The notes under the pieces: model-generated | The model's database searches: none | Told to the model about the DNA's origin: nothing | What the model saw: the letters and a program-made list of their open reading frames with translations, nothing else | Shown here: one piece after another, positions 48,938 to 58,041 of the stretch | Layout: each line of letters begins with the position of its first letter | How positions within the stretch are numbered: the stretch's first letter is position 1 | Program-made: the position numbers and the translations under genes | From: Paenibacillus camelliae | GTDB lineage: Bacteria > Bacillota > Bacilli > Paenibacillales > Paenibacillaceae | Length of the DNA: 64,000 nt | Assembly: GCF_023715345.1 (NCBI RefSeq) | Contig: NZ_JAMBNY010000004.1 | Span: 1-64,000, forward strand | Direction of reading: 5' to 3'

Positions 48938-49843
48938 ATGGATACGAGAACTCTTAGTGATCGCAAATTCAAAGCATTAATTACATATACAGAAAATGCT
49001 AAAGAGAAGTTTGGGGCTTCAGCCGCGTCTATTGTTATCCTTCAAGACAATAGAATATTAGCTGAATGGTATTCTGGTAAGCATCACTTCAAGAAAGGAT
49101 CTCTGGAAGTAACGTCGGATTCTATGTTTAATTTATATTCATTAAGGAAGACCTATGTAGGCCTAGCAACTGCGATTGCAGTTGTAGAGAGTGAAATATC
49201 CATTGACAGCAAGCTTTCAGATGTCCTAACTAAGCCTGAATTAGAACTCGGCCACACCACAGTAAGAGATCTTGCAACAAAAACAGGTGCTAAATACTTT
49301 GGAGCAGATAGGATCGAACGCGAGGAAGTAGCGTGTTATCTCATCAAAGAACTTACAGGCTATAATATCGCTGAATTAATCAGAGAACGAATATTTCAAC
49401 CGATGAAATTAACTAATACGGAGTGGATTTCAGTTCCGAAAGAAAGATTAGTATGTGACTTTCAAGCTGCGGACGGCTATGCATCCGTAAGAATTGGATC
49501 CAATGAAGGTCACGAAAGAAACCTATATTCGAGTGCGAGAGAGCTTGCTCAATGGGGTAATTTACATCTTAATAGAGGACAGCATCATGCTATTCAGTTA
49601 GTACCTAAGGAAGTATTTGCGCTCAGTGAGCAATTGAGATTAGATACAGTAGATAAGCATCGAATCTTTGGATGGTACTATCAGGATAAGTGCTACTATG
49701 CTACTGGTGCAGCAGGTTGTCACTGTGTAATTATTCCCGAGTTCAATGCAGTAGCAGTTCGAATGCTCAATAAATACACAGAAGATTATACGGTGGATCA
49801 AGAATTATTTAATGAGCTATTTTATCATTGCCTTCAAGCATGA
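48938..49843 (+). CDS. serine beta-lactamase/penicillin-binding-like protein
   Basis: 301 residues. The SxxK site is SLRKTYVGLATA (near residues 68-71), in LYSLRKTYVG. Later YASVRIGSNEGHERN, NLYSSARELAQWGNLHLN and ATGAAGCHCVIIP match the class C/esterase-like family. A D-Ala-D-Ala-type hydrolase or esterase is likely; there is no signal peptide, so a cytoplasmic esterase is plausible. TTGGAGGCACTG precedes the start (ATG 48935 or 48938). Confidence 0.83.
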   Translation: MDTRTLSDRKFKALITYTENAKEKFGASAASIVILQDNRILAEWYSGKHHFKKGSLEVTSDSMFNLYSLRKTYVGLATAIAVVESEISIDSKLSDVLTKPELELGHTTVRDLATKTGAKYFGADRIEREEVACYLIKELTGYNIAELIRERIFQPMKLTNTEWISVPKERLVCDFQAADGYASVRIGSNEGHERNLYSSARELAQWGNLHLNRGQHHAIQLVPKEVFALSEQLRLDTVDKHRIFGWYYQDKCYYATGAAGCHCVIIPEFNAVAVRMLNKYTEDYTVDQELFNELFYHCLQA

Positions 49844-49925
49844 TGTCTAGAAGTCTAAACATCAGCTACTATAGATGAAGGTTAGTACGGTAAGACACCG
49901 ACATGTCACGATTGGAGAAGGATCA

Positions 49926-50936
49926 ATGTCAAAACGAGCTTGGAAGGTTGAGCCCAATGAAGCACTGGATCTCACCTTTTTTGTTAATGCCATATCGCCT
50001 GATGAATTCTATAACGCTCACTATCAAGACGTCCAAATGCGCTGGTTACAAAAACTATCCGAGAGCGAGTATAGTAGGATTACAAAAATAACGCAAATCT
50101 TGCCTGTTTCAGCTCTCGCCACAGTATTTAGTACCTTTAATGTGAGCACACTTGAACACATTATTGAATTTCTAACTCACATGGATGAAAGCTATCAGGC
50201 CAATGTACGAGGGACGGATTACAGTAGAATTGAAAGCTGGTTTAAGATTTTATGTAATCACCGAGATGATGTAGTGGATAGTTTTCATATCATCCAACAA
50301 CACAATATACATCTTCGTTGGAGAGAGAGCATACAGCCACAGATTAAAATGGTTACCGAGCAGTACACACACATTCTTTCCGAACTTTACTCGCTGCAAT
50401 CATTTCAACTATTGATATCTAAATTTCTAGGAGAGCCTGTAGTAGAATCAGACTATTCCATTTACATGTGTACATACATAAAGCCAATAGCAGTACAGTT
50501 AAGCCAAAACGCTATGGCAGTTCATCAAGGGCCGCCAGGTTACATGCCGTTACTATCTAATCTATTAAGTGTCATTGTTCATGAATCTTTACATGGATTC
50601 AGAGAGAATGATGAAGCGCAGAGTGAACAGAATATTTATCTTGAAAAATATCCGCCGCTGATGAAGAAGTATGAAGAAATGATAACGACATGGAAGAGTG
50701 GTCCGGAAGAGTTTTTTGTTATAGCAGCGGAGACATATATTACTGAAAAGCTAGGTATCCGCTCCTACGCGCAATGTATCAATTATTTAAGGAGTCAGAA
50801 TGGGGGCATGCCTTTTTCCGAGGTGATCTACATAAAATTAAGGGAAGAGAAGCCGGAGACGAAACCGGAATGGAAAGGTTATGGCGACTGGCTAGTTCAT
50901 GTGATGAGAAATAATGAATTAATAAATTTTGATTAA
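49926..50936 (+). CDS. putative zinc metallopeptidase-like protein
   Basis: 336 residues from ATG 49926, behind GGAGAAGGATCA. HESLHGFRENDEA (HExxH, about residues 239-243) with a third-ligand candidate Glu in VIAAETYITEKLG. The flanking NLLSVIVHESLHG is typical of gluzincin-like proteins. No signal peptide. Peptidase activity is an inference from the motif. Confidence 0.72.
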   Translation: MSKRAWKVEPNEALDLTFFVNAISPDEFYNAHYQDVQMRWLQKLSESEYSRITKITQILPVSALATVFSTFNVSTLEHIIEFLTHMDESYQANVRGTDYSRIESWFKILCNHRDDVVDSFHIIQQHNIHLRWRESIQPQIKMVTEQYTHILSELYSLQSFQLLISKFLGEPVVESDYSIYMCTYIKPIAVQLSQNAMAVHQGPPGYMPLLSNLLSVIVHESLHGFRENDEAQSEQNIYLEKYPPLMKKYEEMITTWKSGPEEFFVIAAETYITEKLGIRSYAQCINYLRSQNGGMPFSEVIYIKLREEKPETKPEWKGYGDWLVHVMRNNELINFD

Positions 50937-50988
50937 TAGCGTGGAAAAGTTATACATAGCTTTGTAAGCATACGTTAGGTATCAGGAG

Positions 50989-51513
50989 GTGGGAAGAATT
51001 AAAATAAAAGCGGTTTATCTTTTCATAGTGCTGCTTCTCGCAACAAATATCATCTTCCTTTTTCTATTTTTAAATGGGAAGAACACCAAATCAAACGTTG
51101 AAGTCTTTACACTAAATGGTGAGGGAATATATTGGACCGTGGAGAACCATAAAGTGATTAGAACTAAAAGTACAATTTGGAGAGGCTCTGCAGGTTTGCA
51201 CTTCTTAGGAAATGAGGAAGACATTATAGATTCAAATTACTTCAGCTATCAATTCGTTGAGGTTAAAGGGGATTCTGAGACAGAAACAGTATTGGCGGGA
51301 TCATCTAACTCATCAACTAATGAAGGTGTAAATATACTGGGGAATATTGATAAATTAGGATCTATAAGTGGACCATTATCCCCACGTGAGAAACAAATGA
51401 CAAAAGATGATTTTGAACGATCTTATATGATTGTAGCTTGGACAGATAGTAAAGGCGAAGAGAAGAGTGAAAGGATTGAGTTAAATATAGCGGACCATAT
51501 TGAGTTGAAATAA
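50989..51513 (+). CDS. membrane-anchored hypothetical protein
   Basis: 174 residues. N-terminal helix VYLFIVLLLATNIIFLFLFL (about 9-28), then a beta-rich domain (GEGIYWTVENHKVIRTKSTI, LHFLGNEEDII). GTG 50989 lies inside AGGAGGTG, only 1-2 nt from the ribosome site; an ATT start at 50998 would be better spaced. Start uncertain. Confidence 0.7.
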   Translation: MGRIKIKAVYLFIVLLLATNIIFLFLFLNGKNTKSNVEVFTLNGEGIYWTVENHKVIRTKSTIWRGSAGLHFLGNEEDIIDSNYFSYQFVEVKGDSETETVLAGSSNSSTNEGVNILGNIDKLGSISGPLSPREKQMTKDDFERSYMIVAWTDSKGEEKSERIELNIADHIELK

Positions 51514-51542
51514 ATCCAAATAAACGTATGACTGAGGTTCTT

Positions 51543-52025
51543 ATGAAGAAGATCAAGATTGTACTCTTAATAATTGTATTGCTTATTCCGCTATCTATTG
51601 CTTCTCTCTTTGTTGTTTTTCCGATACTAAACAACATCAGTTTGAGCAAGTTCGAGAAACAGTTCGAGAGATATCCATTACCAGAAGAGACTTCCTTAAT
51701 AGAGGTGAAATCCGTTGTGGGGAAGCTCAATGGTAACGGAAATAGCATAGATTTTTTTGTTGGATTACTAATCCAGAGTGAGCTCTCGAAGGATGAGCTA
51801 ACGCATTACTATGAACATGCACAATATGCAGGTGCAAAGGTTGAGAAACGAAATGTGTTAATTGAAGTACTTACGGTTGAGGATAGAGTATTACACTCTA
51901 AGTACCTCGAGCATAGACAGTTGAAATTCAATAAGCTCGAGAATATAAATGATTTCTCTAACTATTATTTTGTGACGATCTATGATGGAGGCTATCCAGC
52001 ACTATTTGATATACGAGGAAATTAA
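51543..52025 (+). CDS. membrane-anchored hypothetical protein
   Basis: 160 residues from ATG 51543 (CTGAGGTTCTT upstream). Hydrophobic N-terminal helix (IVLLIIVLLIPLSIASLFVV, about 5-24), an outer domain with FERYPLPEETSLIEVKSVVG, NSIDFFVGLLIQSELSKDEL and YFVTIYDGGYPALFDIRGN. This layout is common in Paenibacillus- and Bacillus-type proteins of unknown role. Confidence 0.77.
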   Translation: MKKIKIVLLIIVLLIPLSIASLFVVFPILNNISLSKFEKQFERYPLPEETSLIEVKSVVGKLNGNGNSIDFFVGLLIQSELSKDELTHYYEHAQYAGAKVEKRNVLIEVLTVEDRVLHSKYLEHRQLKFNKLENINDFSNYYFVTIYDGGYPALFDIRGN

Positions 52026-52052
52026 TAGTGAATCCAAGCAGGTGAGTTCAAT

Positions 52053-52496
52053 ATGAATGTACAAGAAAAAGATAAGGATTATGTAACTTTTTTATATGGT
52101 AATAAATTTCACTTTATTCTACCTTTATTCTTGTGTGTTAACAGCATCTTTATCGGATTAAATGCATTTATAGACTTGAATGGTATGTTTGTCATCGTAT
52201 TTGCAATTATTTCTTTGCCATTTATGATTATGTCAGCGAAAAGCAAATTAGCTAAACATAAGTTAGAAATTTTGCAGGATAAAATAACGATAGGTAAAGA
52301 AAGCTTTGAAAAAGATTCACTGCATAAAATTGTTATATATCAACCAATCACTATTTACTTTCACAGGGTTCACTCTAAAGAAATGAAGAAAAGGAGAATT
52401 GAAGCCATCCAGGCTAAAGGTGAAGAGGCCGCTTCAATAATTTCACGGATCAGTAAGTGGGCGAAAGAGAATGATATTGAATTGGAAAAACACTGA
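52053..52496 (+). CDS. two-helix membrane protein with PH-like C-terminal domain
   Basis: 147 residues. Helices at about 23-40 and 47-63, then strands (HKLEILQDKITIGKESFEKD, LHKIVIYQPITIYFHRVHSK) and a final helix ending SKWAKENDIELEKH. Nearest relative in the window is 26205 (ends SKFAKEHGITIEKQ). AAGCAGGTGAG precedes the ATG. Confidence 0.75.
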   Translation: MNVQEKDKDYVTFLYGNKFHFILPLFLCVNSIFIGLNAFIDLNGMFVIVFAIISLPFMIMSAKSKLAKHKLEILQDKITIGKESFEKDSLHKIVIYQPITIYFHRVHSKEMKKRRIEAIQAKGEEAASIISRISKWAKENDIELEKH

Positions 52497-52533
52497 ACAT
52501 CCTTTCAAATAATAACGAAACGAGTGAACGATT

Positions 52534-53349
52534 ATGATCGAGTTGAACCCAAAGGACTATGCTCTTGTCGAGTCATTGTTCGCAATGAAGAAGCAATATA
52601 TTCCGGCTTTATCTGTTATTCATGAGAATTTTCCAGGCAGGGTATTTGTTAATCGAATATATGAGCCTAGTATCGTCATAGTATGGGCAACGGGTAGATG
52701 GATGTATTTAGAAGGCTGCATGAATAGTGAGGATGATAAAGTAGAACTGAGCAGTTTTATTCACGATGTAGTGGTGCCCGATTGTAAGCAGCAAAACATA
52801 AATTGGTTCGAGATCTATACCTCAGATAATGAGTGCTGGGATGATCTTCTGCTAAATAATACATACCTACATCGTCTTAAAGCAGATAAGCATTATGAGT
52901 CAGTGTATACCTTCAATTTAGAAAAATATATGAAGCTTAACAACAGGAATACTAGATCACTAGACGATATAACAATTGACCTATTGGAGTTTGAAATCCT
53001 TCCTCAAAAGCTACGCTATTTACCATACGTAGCTGATAAGTTTATGACAAAAACTTGTATAGGTGTCGAGCTTAGAAGAGAAGATGTACGAATCGCAGTA
53101 TGCAGAAATAACGGCTTTGTGTTCGGGAATGAGTATTTTATTGACGTGGATACCTTTGCTGAAGAAATGAGAGGCAAGGGGTACGCAACGTTAGCTGCAG
53201 CGCGATTAATTGATCATTTACTGGATAACAAAATGTTTCCGTTGTGGGAGACGACGCATCAGAATATTCCATCTCATAAGCTGGCGTTGAAATTAGGATT
53301 TGAGGTACACGATAGCTATCCAGTGTATGCATTTATGCTGGAGGAGTAA
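52534..53349 (+). CDS. GNAT acetyltransferase, long form (GNAT_acetyltran family)
   Basis: 271 residues, nearly twice the other GNATs here. The N-terminal half (IPALSVIHENFPGRVFVNRI, SIVIVWATGRWMYLEG) is the extra domain of this family; the C-terminal half has EEMRGKGYATLAAARLIDHL with the acetyl-CoA loop RGKGYATLAA and SHKLALKLGFE. Many relatives occur in Bacillales. Substrate unknown. Confidence 0.9.
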   Translation: MIELNPKDYALVESLFAMKKQYIPALSVIHENFPGRVFVNRIYEPSIVIVWATGRWMYLEGCMNSEDDKVELSSFIHDVVVPDCKQQNINWFEIYTSDNECWDDLLLNNTYLHRLKADKHYESVYTFNLEKYMKLNNRNTRSLDDITIDLLEFEILPQKLRYLPYVADKFMTKTCIGVELRREDVRIAVCRNNGFVFGNEYFIDVDTFAEEMRGKGYATLAAARLIDHLLDNKMFPLWETTHQNIPSHKLALKLGFEVHDSYPVYAFMLEE

Positions 53350-53387
53350 GAAAACTGATTATTGAACAAACTCTAAGCTCAGACAAC

Positions 53388-53432
53388 AAACGACCTAGCC
53401 TAAGATAAGAGCAATCTATGGCTAGGTCGTTT
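53388..53432 (+). repeat. lone attC-like hairpin, distinct stem
   Basis: AAACGACCTAGCC/GGCTAGGTCGTTT, a perfect 13-bp stem unlike the others, around TAAGATAAGAGCAATCTAT. The start codon of the next gene lies 26 nt after it. Core boxes are gone. Confidence 0.75.
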
Positions 53433-53457
53433 CATATCTTATGAAGGAGTATCGATA

Positions 53458-54270
53458 ATGGAAGAGTTGAAACTTATAGGACAAGGTCGAACAGCTGATA
53501 TATATGAATTTCAAGATGATACGATTATCAAACTTTACAAGCAGAGTTTCCCGCATGACGCTATTGTTCAAGAATTTGAAGTAAGTAAATTCGTTTATTC
53601 GCTTGGTATTAATACCCCACTCCCGGTGAAAATAACCCAAGCTGACAGTAGAACGGGCATAGTCTATGAGAGAATTCATGGAACATCGCTACTTAAGTTA
53701 ATAACGACAATGCCGTGGTTAATAGATAAACATTCAAAGACATTAGCGAAGCTGCACTATGACATCCATAGTCATCCTGATGTAAGCGGGGAATTGAGAG
53801 ATCAAAAGGGATGCTTAATAGAAAATATTAATAAAGCCCCCTTGCTAGACAAAGATGAAAAGGAGAAGATCATTGCGTATCTTCAGGAGCTCCCTACGAA
53901 GAGTAAGCTGTGCCATGGTGATTTTCATCCGGACAATGTGCTAGTTGGTGAGCAAACGATTATTATTGATTGGATGACGGGGATGTCTGGTAACCCAGCA
54001 GGAGATGTTGCTCGAACAGCGTTACTGCTTAGTATTGGAACCATGCCTGAAGAAAGTCCACAGATGGTAAAAAATATGGTTACGAAGCTTCGTAACAGAA
54101 TTAAATCGGTGTACTTAAAGCACTATATGAGATGGAGTGGACTTGCTTTATCTGATATTGAGAGCTGGATAATACCTGTAGCTGCCGCTAGATTAACGGA
54201 ATGGTTACCTGATGAAGAAAAAGAAAAGTTAATAAAGATTATAAGGGAGCGCTTGAGTGAAGGGAGGTAG
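53458..54270 (+). CDS. APH-type phosphotransferase
   Basis: 270 residues. LIGQGRTADIYEFQDDTIIK (Gly loop and Lys), catalytic CHGDFHPDNVLV and metal site IIDWMTGMSGNPAGDVARTA, a full kinase-like set. It belongs to the choline/aminoglycoside kinase fold; resistance cannot be assumed. GAAGGAGTATCGATA precedes the ATG. It overlaps the next gene's possible start. Confidence 0.92.
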   Translation: MEELKLIGQGRTADIYEFQDDTIIKLYKQSFPHDAIVQEFEVSKFVYSLGINTPLPVKITQADSRTGIVYERIHGTSLLKLITTMPWLIDKHSKTLAKLHYDIHSHPDVSGELRDQKGCLIENINKAPLLDKDEKEKIIAYLQELPTKSKLCHGDFHPDNVLVGEQTIIIDWMTGMSGNPAGDVARTALLLSIGTMPEESPQMVKNMVTKLRNRIKSVYLKHYMRWSGLALSDIESWIIPVAAARLTEWLPDEEKEKLIKIIRERLSEGR

Positions 54271-54277
54271 CCGTTCA

Positions 54278-54856
54278 ATGATTAGAGCCCTAACAAAATA
54301 CGTCATTGCTATTGCAATATTATCCATGTTACTCCTTAATACCGTAAAGGCTACAAGCTGGGTTGATCTAAAGCCAGAGGAAGTCCTTGAAAGGGCGACA
54401 GTTATTGTTCAAGGAACATATGATTTTTCTAAGAAGTTGAAAGGAAGCAATTCTATTTGGATAGGTTATGCATTTAATGTAGAACAGGTGTATAAAGGCA
54501 GTGCTTCCAGTACAATCATCGCTGGTATAGATGGGAATGATACTGGCTGGGTAGACGCTATTCAACGAGAACATGGAAGCTTCGTTTTATTTCTGGAACA
54601 GCAGGATGGAGTCGATTTTTTAACTCCTGTAGGTGGTCCTAACGGAATGATTCATATGCAGAACAACGAAATTCAGCATCATGATGAGAATGATAGAGAA
54701 TTCTTCTCTCAATTTCTGAAAAATACAAACAGTTACTCACCTGATAAAGGTTTAGAGAAAGATGATACAGCAAGCAGCTGGAATTATCTCGTCATTGGAC
54801 TTATATGTGCATTCATGATTGCCGTTCTATATATCGTTTATAGAAAACGAAAATAA
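54278..54856 (+). CDS. secreted membrane-anchored hypothetical protein
   Basis: 192 residues from ATG 54278 (GAAGGGAGGTAGC upstream; the earlier in-frame ATG at 54257 overlaps the APH gene). Signal peptide about 1-25 (AIAILSMLLLNTVKAT), outer beta-rich domain WVDLKPEEVLERATVIVQGT, and a C-terminal helix about 166-186 with basic tail (IVYRKRK). Surface protein held by its C-terminal helix. Confidence 0.83.
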   Translation: MIRALTKYVIAIAILSMLLLNTVKATSWVDLKPEEVLERATVIVQGTYDFSKKLKGSNSIWIGYAFNVEQVYKGSASSTIIAGIDGNDTGWVDAIQREHGSFVLFLEQQDGVDFLTPVGGPNGMIHMQNNEIQHHDENDREFFSQFLKNTNSYSPDKGLEKDDTASSWNYLVIGLICAFMIAVLYIVYRKRK

Positions 54857-54901
54857 AGAGGGTCTCAGAGAAATATGGAAGTGTCGAAGGAGGGCTTAGT
54901 A

Positions 54902-55129
54902 ATGAGAGTAGCTTCTACTATCGTATTTATATTGAGTTTTGTGTCCCTATTGATTTCTTTGAAGTTATTTTGGAATTTGGGTGTTTTTGTAGATGAACAT
55001 AATTTGAGCACAAATGTTGTGAGCGGAAGTTACTTCTGGAGTCTGATGGACTGGTTAAGATTGTTGTTGTTATTTCTCATATGCGTGATATCTGGCCTGA
55101 ATATTTTCCTGGCAAAGAAGAAAAGTTAG
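54902..55129 (+). CDS. small membrane protein, two helices
   Basis: 75 residues from ATG 54902, behind AAGGAGGGC; an in-frame ATG at 54875 has no ribosome site. Helices at about 3-22 and 50-70, charged loop between, KKKS at the end. No family recognised. Confidence 0.72.
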   Translation: MRVASTIVFILSFVSLLISLKLFWNLGVFVDEHNLSTNVVSGSYFWSLMDWLRLLLLFLICVISGLNIFLAKKKS

Positions 55130-55147
55130 TCGAATGCAACAATATAT

Positions 55148-55163
55148 GGAAACATATGTTAAA
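55148..55163 (+). repeat. fragment of the dispersed non-coding element
   Basis: GGAAACATATGTTAAA, identical to the start of copy C (29455) apart from the last base. The rest of the element is absent. Only 16 bp, so it could be chance. Confidence 0.3.
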
Positions 55164-55249
55164 CTAAATACGTTATAAGATTGAGATCGTTTTATCGTTA
55201 ATACAGTTAAATATTTAATGGATCAATTCTTAAAGGAGAAGATCACAAC

Positions 55250-55648
55250 ATGCATTATAATGATAGTTTTTCTGGCTTTGTTAATGGAACACCACCAATG
55301 TTTAAGTTATTCGGAGGACTTATATTTTTAATAGTCATTGGGGGCTTTCTTTTCGTTATTATCAAAGGCTTAAGCACTTGGACATCAAACAATAGTGCAG
55401 AGAGAATATATACTCCATGTAAAGTTGTTGATAAAAGAACGGAAGTCTGGGGAGGCTCCGGCAATTCAAGGGCTAGAACAAATTACTATGTAACATTTGA
55501 ATTTAATGATAGTACTCGAAAAGAGTTTTATGTGAAGCCAAGTCAGTTTGGATTATTAGTCATTGGAGATAGCGGTGAGCTGGCTTATCAGGGGACCCGA
55601 TTTCTAGGCTTTAATAGAGTGATTGATGGTCATAACAACACAATATAG
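55250..55648 (+). CDS. DUF2500 family membrane protein
   Basis: 132 residues. One helix at about 18-38 (FKLFGGLIFLIVIGGFLFVI), then PCKVVDKRTEVWGGSGNSRA, TNYYVTFEFNDSTRKEFYVK, GLLVIGDSGELAYQGTRFLG, which is the DUF2500 beta-rich domain (Bacillales membrane proteins of unknown function). AAAGGAGAAGATCAC precedes the ATG. Confidence 0.87.
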   Translation: MHYNDSFSGFVNGTPPMFKLFGGLIFLIVIGGFLFVIIKGLSTWTSNNSAERIYTPCKVVDKRTEVWGGSGNSRARTNYYVTFEFNDSTRKEFYVKPSQFGLLVIGDSGELAYQGTRFLGFNRVIDGHNNTI

Positions 55649-55691
55649 TCGACGAGATAGTACAAAATAATAAAAAGAAGGTGCAGATATT

Positions 55692-56123
55692 ATGGTTCCA
55701 GAACGAGTGAGCCTAGTAACAATTGGTGCAAAGAATCTTCCTGCGTTAAGAAAATTTTATCAGCAATTAGGTTGGCGTGAGACAGAAATTAGCTCAGATG
55801 ACTATTGCGTATTTAGGACAGCAGGTGTTCTATTGTCTCTCTTCCCTATTGAAGAATTGTTAAAGGACGCAGGTGTACATCCAGATCAAATGACGGACGG
55901 CTTCAAGGGTATTACACTCGCAATTAATGTTGATCAGCCTGAGGAAGTAGATCGGGTTACGACTGAGGTTAGAAATGCAGGAGGAACAATAATACGAGAA
56001 GCTAGCGATGCATTCTGGGGAGGAAGAACATCATATTTTCTGGACCCGGAAGGGAACGCTTGGGAAATTGCTTGGAATCCAACCGCGATCTTTGATGAGC
56101 GTGGGGCAATGATAAGCTTTTAG
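55692..56123 (+). CDS. VOC / glyoxalase-like protein
   Basis: 143 residues. RVSLVTIGAKNLPALRKFYQ and QLGWRETE, then a second half with AFWGGRTSYFLDPEGNAWEI, giving the paired beta-alpha-beta modules of VOC proteins. Metal-ligand positions (His/Glu) are partly kept (E at the closing DPEGN). Drug-binding or lyase function cannot be decided. AAGGTGCAGATATT precedes the ATG. Confidence 0.9.
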   Translation: MVPERVSLVTIGAKNLPALRKFYQQLGWRETEISSDDYCVFRTAGVLLSLFPIEELLKDAGVHPDQMTDGFKGITLAINVDQPEEVDRVTTEVRNAGGTIIREASDAFWGGRTSYFLDPEGNAWEIAWNPTAIFDERGAMISF

Positions 56124-56167
56124 TTTCTTTGTTACTGATGAAATTTCAGTAAGACCGGAGGGGAAAA

Positions 56168-56449
56168 TTGAAGAAATTCTATGGATTAGTTCTTTTAATC
56201 ACAGGAATAATGCTAGTTGGCTTAAGCGGCTTAGAAAGAATTATAATTTATGTGGCTTTGCATGATAGGGTAGGCGATTATCGGACCTTAAAAATGATAG
56301 CCCCCAATGAAATTTGGAATATAGCGACACTCACATTTACTTTAGGAATACTGCTTTCGATTATTGGGCTGATTGCTTTATCGTGGAAATACATAGCTAA
56401 ATATAGGAATGAAGTTAGAGAAATAGAACAAGGGTTGAAGTCGAAATGA
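56168..56449 (+). CDS. small membrane protein, two helices
   Basis: 93 residues, TTG start behind GGAGGGGAAAA. Helices at about 7-29 (GLVLLITGIMLVGLSGLERI) and 52-72, loop RVGDYRTLKMIAPNEIW between them, charged end. The stop overlaps the next gene's ATG (ATGA at 56446), so the pair is coupled. Confidence 0.75.
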   Translation: MKKFYGLVLLITGIMLVGLSGLERIIIYVALHDRVGDYRTLKMIAPNEIWNIATLTFTLGILLSIIGLIALSWKYIAKYRNEVREIEQGLKSK

Positions 56450-56946
56450 AAAAGAACGTAATCTTAGTTCTAGTTATTTTTATACTTATCGTTGCTGTAA
56501 TCATGTTATTGCTTTATCAAAAAAGTGAGCGAGAAAGATTAGATATTATTAAAGAAAGACTAACCTTTAATTTAATCCAATTACAGTTGATCGAGCTTAA
56601 AAATGTGATAAAGGAACAGTCGACAAGTCATTCGATTGATTATGAAGAGATAAATGAAAAGTTTGATTATCTGACTAAAGGAATAGCTATAACATTGTCG
56701 GTTTCCAGTCTAGCTAAAGGGATAAGTAAAGAAGACGAAGAACTACTCTTTTCTTTATATGAACATTTCAGTCATTACGTCGATAAGAGTGAAGGTGTAA
56801 TTTACTCAGAGAGTGAATGGATTGAGATTATCAAGATTGGTGAATCTATAAAATTATCAGGGTTTGATGAAAGTGAGACGATCTCAGAGAACTGGAGCGA
56901 CACTATAATTAAATTAAGAAAGTTATCAGCTAACATAAATGAATGA
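56446..56946 (+). CDS. membrane-anchored helical hypothetical protein
   Basis: 166 residues. N-terminal helix ILVLVIFILIVAVIMLLLYQ (about 5-24), then a mainly helical outer part (IKERLTFNLIQLQLIELKNV, LFSLYEHFSHYV). Resembles 20442 in layout. Coupled to 56168. Confidence 0.75.
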   Translation: MKKNVILVLVIFILIVAVIMLLLYQKSERERLDIIKERLTFNLIQLQLIELKNVIKEQSTSHSIDYEEINEKFDYLTKGIAITLSVSSLAKGISKEDEELLFSLYEHFSHYVDKSEGVIYSESEWIEIIKIGESIKLSGFDESETISENWSDTIIKLRKLSANINE

Positions 56947-57017
56947 AACCTGCCAATTTTGATATCAAACGTTCATCACTGTGCTAGAAAAAATGAGCAA
57001 ACTCATAAATACACAAC

Positions 57018-57061
57018 CACAGACGCCCACCTAGATGAGACTATCTACGGTGGGTGTCTGT
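57018..57061 (+). repeat. lone attC-like hairpin
   Basis: CAGACGCCCACC/GGTGGGTGTCTG (one G-T pair) with shortened apex TAGATGAGACTATCTAC, followed by CATTATGTTAG from a decayed L'. R boxes absent. Confidence 0.72.
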
Positions 57062-57115
57062 CATTATGTTAGTAACAGTTATGCTTAAACCATTTCACTA
57101 AAGGAGAAAAGCTAA

Positions 57116-57553
57116 ATGAATATAAGAGAATACAATAGCAATGATCTCCATGCATTAGTTGAATTAATGGGCGAGCTAGGTTATCCGACAGAAGAAGAGA
57201 TCTTGAAAAAGCGAATGGAAAGAATAGAGTATGATCCTATGTGTTTTACATTTGTAGCAGAGGTGCACAGTCAAGTCGTGGGAATGATAGGTATTAGGCA
57301 GCTGTATTCATATGAAATAGATGAAGTGGCGACACAAATCAACGCATTAGTTACAAAAAAAGAGTACCAAAGAAAAGGAATTGGGACAGCACTTATACTT
57401 TATGTTGAAGAATGGACAAGGAATAATGGATCGGAAACGATTGTTTTAAATAGTGGTATTAAAGAAAGTAGAAAAGCAGCACATGAATTTTACAAAGCAT
57501 TAGGATTCGAAGTAACAGGCTACAGATTTATAAAAATGGTAACGATGCGCTAG
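57116..57553 (+). CDS. GNAT acetyltransferase
   Basis: 145 residues. MNIREYNSNDLHALVELMGE opens the fold; INALVTKKEYQRKGIGTALI has the acetyl-CoA loop QRKGIGTA, then ETIVLNSGIKESRKAAHEFY and LGFEVTGYRF. It resembles aminoglycoside 6'-N-acetyltransferase-like and other small-molecule GNATs. AAAGGAGAAAAG precedes the ATG. Confidence 0.92.
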   Translation: MNIREYNSNDLHALVELMGELGYPTEEEILKKRMERIEYDPMCFTFVAEVHSQVVGMIGIRQLYSYEIDEVATQINALVTKKEYQRKGIGTALILYVEEWTRNNGSETIVLNSGIKESRKAAHEFYKALGFEVTGYRFIKMVTMR

Positions 57554-57593
57554 ATGCTGATGGTGATAAAGATTAGAAAAAGGAGGAATTGTC

Positions 57594-58010
57594 ATGAATA
57601 GACATACGCATTTGGGCGTATACGGCATCCTAATTAAAGATGCAAAGATATTACTAATAAAAAAATCTAGAGGTCCGCATAAGGGGAAGTGGGATTTGCC
57701 GGGAGGATCGATTGAATTTGGGGAAGAACCATATGAAGCACTAACCAGAGAGCTATATGAAGAAACGGGTATACAACAGTTTTCTGCAACGCTTAGAGCT
57801 GCAAAGTCATATACGTTAATATATCCGATTAAAGAGAATCAATTAGAAGAATTGCATCATATAGGTATCCTCTATGATGTGGAGTTAACTAGTAAAGATT
57901 TTGAGCTTAAGATAGATGGGGATGGAGAGGATTCTTTGGGTGCCGAGTGGGTACCAATTGAAGAGCTTGAACATATGGAAACGACACCATTTGTTAAGGA
58001 AGTTTTTTAG
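57594..58010 (+). CDS. Nudix hydrolase
   Basis: 138 residues. YGILIKDAKILLIKKSRGPH, then Nudix box GGSIEFGEEPYEALTRELYE with ETGI at about 36-59. Glu ligands complete. AAAGGAGGAATTGTC precedes the ATG. Forms a close series with 58042 and 58488, spacing 31 and minus 1 nt. Confidence 0.92.
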   Translation: MNRHTHLGVYGILIKDAKILLIKKSRGPHKGKWDLPGGSIEFGEEPYEALTRELYEETGIQQFSATLRAAKSYTLIYPIKENQLEELHHIGILYDVELTSKDFELKIDGDGEDSLGAEWVPIEELEHMETTPFVKEVF

Positions 58011-58041
58011 AGAATAGACGCTCTTAGAAGGAGTTAAATGT

